Shown: piece after piece, positions 59,444-64,000 of the stretch | Numbering within the stretch: position 1 is the stretch's first letter | Layout: every line of letters begins with the position of its first letter | NCBI RefSeq assembly: GCF_001304615.2 | Contig: NZ_CP032683.1 | Coordinates: 2,418,001 to 2,482,000, forward strand | Direction: 5' to 3' | Length of the DNA stretch: 64,000 nucleotides | From: Methanosarcina flavescens | GTDB lineage: Archaea; Halobacteriota; Methanosarcinia; Methanosarcinales; Methanosarcinaceae | Notes under the pieces: generated by a model | The model's database searches: none | Told to the model about the DNA's origin: nothing | Seen by the model: the letters and a program-made list of their open reading frames with translations, nothing else | Made by a program: the position numbers and the translations under genes

Positions 59444-61210
59444 TTAACTACCAGCCGAGTAGTAGTAATTTCCACTTTCCTTCTGTTCCCGGTCAAGCCT
59501 TGAACCGAGATTATTTACACGCGGGCGCCTTGTTTCCTCATCCCGGCGAAAGGTTATCCCCAGATTTTTCAGGAATCTGTTCATACCGTCTTCCATGCTG
59601 AATGGACCATGCGCTTCACCGTATACAGACGGCTTGCCTTCAAAAACCATGAGGCGCTGGCTCAACATATCTATCATATAGATGTCGTGGTCTACGACAA
59701 GAGCTGTCTTCTGGTTGCTCTCGGCAAAACGGTTAATGACCTTAGTAACCATGGAACGCTGTTCCACGTCCAGATGGGCACTGGGTTCGTCCAGAATATA
59801 GAGGTCGGCTTCCTGAGAAAGACAGGCTGCAATCGCAACCCTTTGCAGCTCTCCACCGCTGAGGTCCGTAAGCAAGCTGTCATAGATCCTATCAAGCTGG
59901 AGAGGGTTCGCTATCTCTACCTCATAGTAACTAGTTCCGAACTGCTTTGAGATCCCGCGCAGGAAGTCCTGTACGCGCACAGAGGTATCGGCTTTAATGT
60001 ACTGCGGCTTGTAAGAGATCTTGACATCTATGCCGGGATCTCCCTCATCAGGTTTGACTTCTCCTGCAAGGATTTTTACAAAGGTAGACTTACCTATACC
60101 ATTCGGGCCCACTATTCCAAGCACCTCACCTTCCCGAAGGCTGCCGCCTGCAGCTTTCAGGGCGAAGCCATCACCGAATTTCTTTGAAAAACTGCCAAAC
60201 GTAACCATTGACCTTAACTGGTAATCTTCTCTCGGGGGATGGACTTCAAATTTAATGGCCTCAGGCCGGATTCGTATATTTTCTTCAGGGAGGTAGCCTT
60301 TAAGGTACTGATTGATCCCCACACGTACACTCTTTGGGAGAGTGACCACACCGAAGGCTGCTGGTTCTCCATAAGCAATGTGAATTACATCGGTAAGCAT
60401 ATCTAGGATTGCAAGGTCGTGTTCTACCACAAGTACTGACCTCTCCTTTGAGATTCTCTGGATAAGGCGTGCAACGTTAATCCTCTGGTAGATGTCAAGG
60501 TAGGGGCTGATCTCGTCAAAAAAATAGAACTGGGCATCCTTTGCCGCACAGGCTGCAATTGCCACGCGTTGTAGTTCTCCGCCGCTCAATTCTGAAATCT
60601 TCCTGTCGACTACGCTTTTTAAGTCAAGATAGTCTATAAGTTCATCAAGTATGCCTCTTTCATCGGTTTTTCCAAGCAGTTCTGAGGTTTTTCCTTTGAA
60701 GGCTTTAGGGATAAGATCCACATACTGGGGCTTTTGGGAAACCCGGACCTTCCCGTCCACAACAGCTTTGAAATAGTCGTAAAGCGCAGTTCCGGCATAG
60801 TGTTCAAGCACGGTATCCCAGTCGCCTTTTTCTTGTCCGAAGTTAGGGATCAAAGCTCCTGAGAGAATCTGTACGGATGTACTTTTCCCTATACCATTAG
60901 GTCCGAGAATCCCTGTTACTTTTCCTACCCTGGGCACAGGCAGCCCAAAGAGGGCAAAACCATTCGGCCCATACCTGTGGGTTGGCTCTTTCAGAGCCTC
61001 AGGAAGCCCTATAATCATAATGGCCTTAAAAGGACATTTATTCACACAAATTCCGCAACCTACACAGAGTTCTTCGGAAATGACGGGTTTTCCGCCTTCC
61101 TCAAAAACAATTGTCTCATCCCCTGTCCGGACCCTCGGGCAATATTTCTCGCACTCCTTGCTGCACCGTCTGGGCTGACATCTATCTTTATTAAGTATAG
61201 CTATTCTCAT
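59444..61210 (-). CDS. Ribosome recycling ATPase ABCE1/Rli1
   Basis: 588 residues. It splits the post-termination ribosome with aRF1 and takes part in recycling to initiation. The N-terminal two-cluster ferredoxin domain (CQPRRCSKECEKYCPRV, then CVGCGICVNKCPFKAI) is complete. Two ABC domains follow, each with GPNGIGKST and LSGGELQRVAIAAC; Walker B is FFDE and ILDEPSAHLD. The start ATG 61210 follows GGGGAC. Length is normal. It is followed on the same strand by hel308 after a 210-bp gap. Confidence 0.96.
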   Translation of the reverse strand: MRIAILNKDRCQPRRCSKECEKYCPRVRTGDETIVFEEGGKPVISEELCVGCGICVNKCPFKAIMIIGLPEALKEPTHRYGPNGFALFGLPVPRVGKVTGILGPNGIGKSTSVQILSGALIPNFGQEKGDWDTVLEHYAGTALYDYFKAVVDGKVRVSQKPQYVDLIPKAFKGKTSELLGKTDERGILDELIDYLDLKSVVDRKISELSGGELQRVAIAACAAKDAQFYFFDEISPYLDIYQRINVARLIQRISKERSVLVVEHDLAILDMLTDVIHIAYGEPAAFGVVTLPKSVRVGINQYLKGYLPEENIRIRPEAIKFEVHPPREDYQLRSMVTFGSFSKKFGDGFALKAAGGSLREGEVLGIVGPNGIGKSTFVKILAGEVKPDEGDPGIDVKISYKPQYIKADTSVRVQDFLRGISKQFGTSYYEVEIANPLQLDRIYDSLLTDLSGGELQRVAIAACLSQEADLYILDEPSAHLDVEQRSMVTKVINRFAESNQKTALVVDHDIYMIDMLSQRLMVFEGKPSVYGEAHGPFSMEDGMNRFLKNLGITFRRDEETRRPRVNNLGSRLDREQKESGNYYYSAGS

Positions 61211-61685
61211 AATAGTCCCCGAAAATTACGTTTTTTTCATTGATTTATCAGTTAAGATGGAATGGCATGTCTGCCTTAATTTCTCAGGCAAGGCACATAA
61301 AGTATTGGCTTGCTATAGTAAAAACCAATTAATACAGCAGAGCAATATGACAAATAAGGGCGCCCTACTGAAAATTTATTGTACATATACAGCAGTATCG
61401 GTTATGAAATGCCTTCTCTAGTATATGAATCGTTGGACGAATATGAATGTGAGAGCCGCCCAGGAATCTAACAGGATAAAGAACGAATTTGATAAATAAA
61501 CGGACAAATTAATCTTACAGGAAAAATCAATCTTACAGGAATCCGGTAAATCAAACCGGAAAATCCCGTAATAAAAATCCTGTAAAATCCTGAAACAAGA
61601 TACCTGTAGTAGCAAACATGTATAGGAGGCTTTCAATTTATGAAAGCCTTTTTTGCAGTTCAGGAAAGACAATTTAAAGAAGATT
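61211..61685. other. Intergenic region before ABCE1
   Basis: No gene; an 84-codon minus frame (61418-61672) runs through repetitive sequence with no ribosome binding site. It has repeated AATCTTACAGGAA words (61507-61545) and complementary ATCCTGTAAAATCCTG (61577-61592), able to pair locally. Confidence 0.45.
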
Positions 61686-62123
61686 TTAATTCAGGAGTAG
61701 AGTCCAGGTAACAAGGAAGAAATCAAGAATTATAAACTCTACGTAGAACCAGTCCTTGAATTTGAACTCTTTTATGTCGATATTGATTTGGGGATAGATG
61801 AACTTCTGTATGAAATATGTAAGCCCGATAACAATCATAAGTATTGCATACCATTGCCTATCTTCTCCGGTCCCATAAAGGCGGAAACATATAACTCCTG
61901 CGATTGTGCCAAGTACTGCGGCTACTATAGTTTTTATGATTCCGTCCCTGTGTTCCTTTTGCTTTTCTTCAGGCGTCCTTTCCTTAATAAAACTCTTCTT
62001 TTCCGGAGTCTCAACCTTAGCTACAGACCCTTCTGCAGCACGTCCTGTAACTTTTGCGGGTTCCTTTCTGTACTTTGACTTAGGGTTTTGCTTACTCAAA
62101 CTGTATACTCTCCTGAACGGCAA
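61686..62123 (-). CDS. EMC6-like archaeal membrane protein
   Basis: 145 residues. The first 60 are Lys/Glu-rich and soluble (SKYRKEPAKVTGRAAEG, EKKSFIKERTPEEKQKEH). Three membrane segments follow, near 64-83 (IVAAVLGTIAGVICFRLYG), 91-108 (YAILMIVIGLTYFIQKFI) and 125-143 (FIILDFFLVTWTLLLN). The pattern IDIKEFKFKDWFYVEFIILDFFLVTWTLLLN, split as IDIKEFKFKDWFY and the last helix, is typical of what is called EMC6-like in archaea. A role with the EMC3-like protein is likely by analogy with eukaryotic EMC. It stands alone. Confidence 0.75.
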   Translation of the reverse strand: MPFRRVYSLSKQNPKSKYRKEPAKVTGRAAEGSVAKVETPEKKSFIKERTPEEKQKEHRDGIIKTIVAAVLGTIAGVICFRLYGTGEDRQWYAILMIVIGLTYFIQKFIYPQINIDIKEFKFKDWFYVEFIILDFFLVTWTLLLN

Positions 62124-62368
62124 TTAACATTCCCGGGATGTAATCGTAGTCAGGATCTAATCTCAGTTAGAATTAGACCTGAATATTATGATCTGAACTC
62201 GCAGATCTGAGCTATCAGATTAAGATTATTGTATTTAAATTATTAGAATTAAATTATTGAAATAAGATTCCTGGTACTAAACTGCTTCATGGGTTATTGA
62301 GCCGGATAATGAAATCCGGTTACTGGAAGAGATAATTAAATGGGTCATTGGAACTGAATCTCACAGCT

Positions 62369-63382
62369 TTAAATAAATCCATTGCTTAAAACGTTACCGA
62401 TCTGATCTATGGATATCGAATCGATTCCTATTGAATTTAAATGTTTTGAAAATTTTGAAGGTCTGTGCCCTCCCGGGTGATAGACAAGCGTGACTTCAGG
62501 CGAAAGTCTCCTGACCATGTTCTCAAGCCCGCAGGCGTCAAGATGGTCGCTTATCCGTATTATTGGATAGGGGTAGTCCATGCGGCAGCTGAGTACATAT
62601 TTTTTCATATTCCAGGGAAGTTTGTCAAGGTCCCAGGGAGCAACAACAAAAACTCCATCTTTGGAATCAAGTCCTGCAAGCTCCCCGGCATTCTCAAGCA
62701 TGCTGCGGGTAAGAGCCCTTGCCCTGGCCTCCATGCGGATTGCACCGTCATATCCGAAGCCTCTTATGAGTTTGACTGCGCGCTGGGCCTTTCCGAATTC
62801 ATATGCCCCAAAGGCAACCGGACCATTTTCAAAAAGTGCAGATTTCATGCCTTCGAGGTCATCTGCAAAATGGCAGGCAGGATCGGCAGGATCGCCATAG
62901 TTAGCCTCAGTAATAAGGACGTCACAGGGAGGAAGCCCGCTTGCATCTTTCACGTCCCCTGTAACCAGAATCCTTGTCCCTACTTCGTTTTCCCAGTAAA
63001 AAGCCGTTGCACCTGCCGTATGCTCCGTAGGGAAGGTCTTTACTTTTGTACCCTCTATATCGATTTCATTCCCGAGCCTGAACATACTGCCCGCAAATTT
63101 CCTGTCATGCCTGATTTCAAGCGCCATTGCGGTTTTTTCCGAACATACGGCATTGGGGGAGAGCATAGCCGATTTTCCGTGATGGTCAGAGTGGGCATGG
63201 GTAATAAGATAGGCATCGGGTTGGAGATGCTTTCCAGGCGTGCGGGTAGTGTCAATGGAAAAGGTGCGCAAATCCCCGGCATTATCCCTGAACCGGAGAG
63301 AAACATGTGGTTTAAAAGTTCCGCGCGAATTACGCTGCCTGAGCACCAGCACACCAAGATCAATCAATTTTTTAGAAATCAC
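62369..63382 (-). CDS. MBL-fold hydrolase, probably nuclease-type
   Basis: 337 residues. The metal site THAHSDHHGK (about residues 61-70), the second His in TEHTAGA and the third in ISDHLD, with GDVKD as the Asp region, are all in place. The layout with YHPGGHRPSKFSKHL at the C-terminus recalls the RMMBL end of SNM1/CPSF-type exonucleases and ligase-linked DNA repair nucleases; no beta-CASP domain is clear. The start is GTG 63382. An isolated gene. Confidence 0.8.
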   Translation of the reverse strand: MISKKLIDLGVLVLRQRNSRGTFKPHVSLRFRDNAGDLRTFSIDTTRTPGKHLQPDAYLITHAHSDHHGKSAMLSPNAVCSEKTAMALEIRHDRKFAGSMFRLGNEIDIEGTKVKTFPTEHTAGATAFYWENEVGTRILVTGDVKDASGLPPCDVLITEANYGDPADPACHFADDLEGMKSALFENGPVAFGAYEFGKAQRAVKLIRGFGYDGAIRMEARARALTRSMLENAGELAGLDSKDGVFVVAPWDLDKLPWNMKKYVLSCRMDYPYPIIRISDHLDACGLENMVRRLSPEVTLVYHPGGHRPSKFSKHLNSIGIDSISIDQIGNVLSNGFI

Positions 63383-63913
63383 TTAAATCCCTGAGGAGAT
63401 AATACTTAAAATATTTAAGCTTAGGGAAAAGCTGTAGATTCGTAATATGGTAGTTTTATATAAAAACAGCGATTGGCATTGAAGCCAAATTAAGCTCATT
63501 TTTAAAAAACAATGTCTTGAAAGGAAGAATCAATACCTGATGAAGTTAGCATCCCGAAAAATCCATTAGAGAAGAAGTTAAAAAATAAGATTATTGCAGC
63601 TGAAGAAATCGTAAAGTTTGTTTTCTAATTAGTTTTGATAGTAACTTCGACATCAACTTCCTGGGCTCCGGAATCTCCTCTCATTATAAATCTTTTGAAA
63701 AATGTAATACATCAACTTAAGAAATAAAGAATCTTTTTGTTATCTTGAGAAGTACGCCTCAATTATATTTTACAGTTTTCTACTTCCTCCTTACATAAGC
63801 TTTTTCTAAAAAAGAGATTTAAGCCGGAGATCGGATCTCCAAGCGCGAATGATTCGAACCTTACGATTCAATCTCCAGTAAAACACCTGACAGCATATCT
63901 TACTCTGCCCTGA
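63383..63913. other. Intergenic region before the MBL gene
   Basis: No gene. A 33-codon open stretch at about 63520-63629 (EESIPDEVSIPKNPLEKKLK) has no start codon and is probably chance or a relic. The rest is A/T-rich. Confidence 0.45.
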
Positions 63914-64000
63914 TCATATAGAAACTTCTTTAGTAATGATATAAGCGACCAATCCGGGATTAAGCTTATTTTCCCTTGAAATCCTTGCTTCAATATCCTC
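63914..64000 (-). CDS. DUF1699 family protein (copy C, 3' end only)
   Basis: The minus strand from the window edge reads EDIEARISRENKLNPGLVAY, then IITKEVSI and stop. This aligns with the DUF1699 C-termini of copies A (IVEKIAQESKLNPKMVSYIMSRK) and B (AIAEKLSRESKLNSDMILYILSKK). Only 28 codons lie in the window. A third copy of the family is therefore cut by the edge. Confidence 0.8.
   Translation of the reverse strand, partial: EDIEARISRENKLNPGLVAYIITKEVSI

Noticed and set aside
62465-63394. 309-codon plus frame opposite the MBL-fold gene
   Set aside because: The minus-strand frame has the complete MBL metal site; the plus frame has no motif.
63520-63629. 33-codon plus stretch EESIPDEVSIPKNPLEKK...
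   Set aside because: No start codon, no homology known; could be chance in A/T-rich DNA.

Overview
The window is chromosomal DNA of a methanogenic archaeon of the genus Methanosarcina. The evidence is the archaeal ribosomal protein order (L32e and L19e inside the spc operon), archaeal Rpo3 with two ferredoxin-type clusters, Cbf5, Cgi121, Hel308, ABCE1 and an Lsm protein, the H2:methanophenazine hydrogenase genes, and several copies of DUF1699, a family I know mainly from Methanosarcina. The species cannot be fixed by eye. A vhtGACD cluster followed by a protease-less vhxGAC cluster resembles what is described for M. barkeri and M. acetivorans.

Layout. 1-12213 is the end of the spc operon and the alpha operon: L6 (partial), L32e, L19e, L18, S5, L30, L15, secY, adk, a winged-helix regulator, an EMC3-like membrane protein, cmk, cbf5, tRNA-Ser(GGA), S13, S4, S11, rpo3, tRNA-Leu(GAG). 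12.5-21.6 kb is an accessory stretch. It holds a membrane HisKA_2-type histidine kinase, a decayed PAS/HisKA_2 kinase beside it, a TPR protein, a double DUF2795 protein, an HD-domain protein, two small orphans, a gamma-carbonic-anhydrase-like protein and several tandem repeats. 21.9-25.6 kb (minus strand) is hypC-hypD-hypA-hypB-hypE for [NiFe] centre maturation. Across a 1.2 kb gap lies the divergent vhtGACD operon (26.9-31.2 kb). A peptidoglycan-binding-domain protein separates it from a second set, vhxGAC (32.8-36.6 kb), which lacks a protease gene and has lost one proximal-cluster cysteine. Just past vhxC lies a previously unlabelled relic of a third cytochrome b gene.

37.3-49.8 kb holds a small Trp/Cys-rich secreted protein, Cgi121, a GlpX-type fructose bisphosphatase and an MtaB-type tRNA methylthiotransferase. 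It then has a metallocofactor-like cluster (two NifX-type proteins, a CDF transporter fused to a NifX-like domain, two MinD-type ATPases with inserted ferredoxin domains), an orphan protein, a YjbQ protein, purF and the short gene for L37e. 49.9-64 kb holds lsm, thiDN, trpB2, two complete DUF1699 genes, hisD, hel308, ABCE1, an EMC6-like membrane protein, an MBL-fold protein and the 3' end of a third DUF1699 gene at the window edge.

How the parts work together: hyp gene products build the Ni-Fe(CN)2CO centre of the Vht hydrogenase. VhtD then clips the VhtA C-terminus, the Tat signal on VhtG exports the dimer, and VhtC passes electrons to methanophenazine. The vhx set appears to be a diverging paralog that would have to borrow VhtD. 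The best candidates for undescribed biology are the NifX/CDF/MinD-ferredoxin cluster, the altered vhx hydrogenase with its decayed neighbour, the DUF1699 family (which carries a possible helix-turn-helix), and the CxDW-repeat secreted protein.
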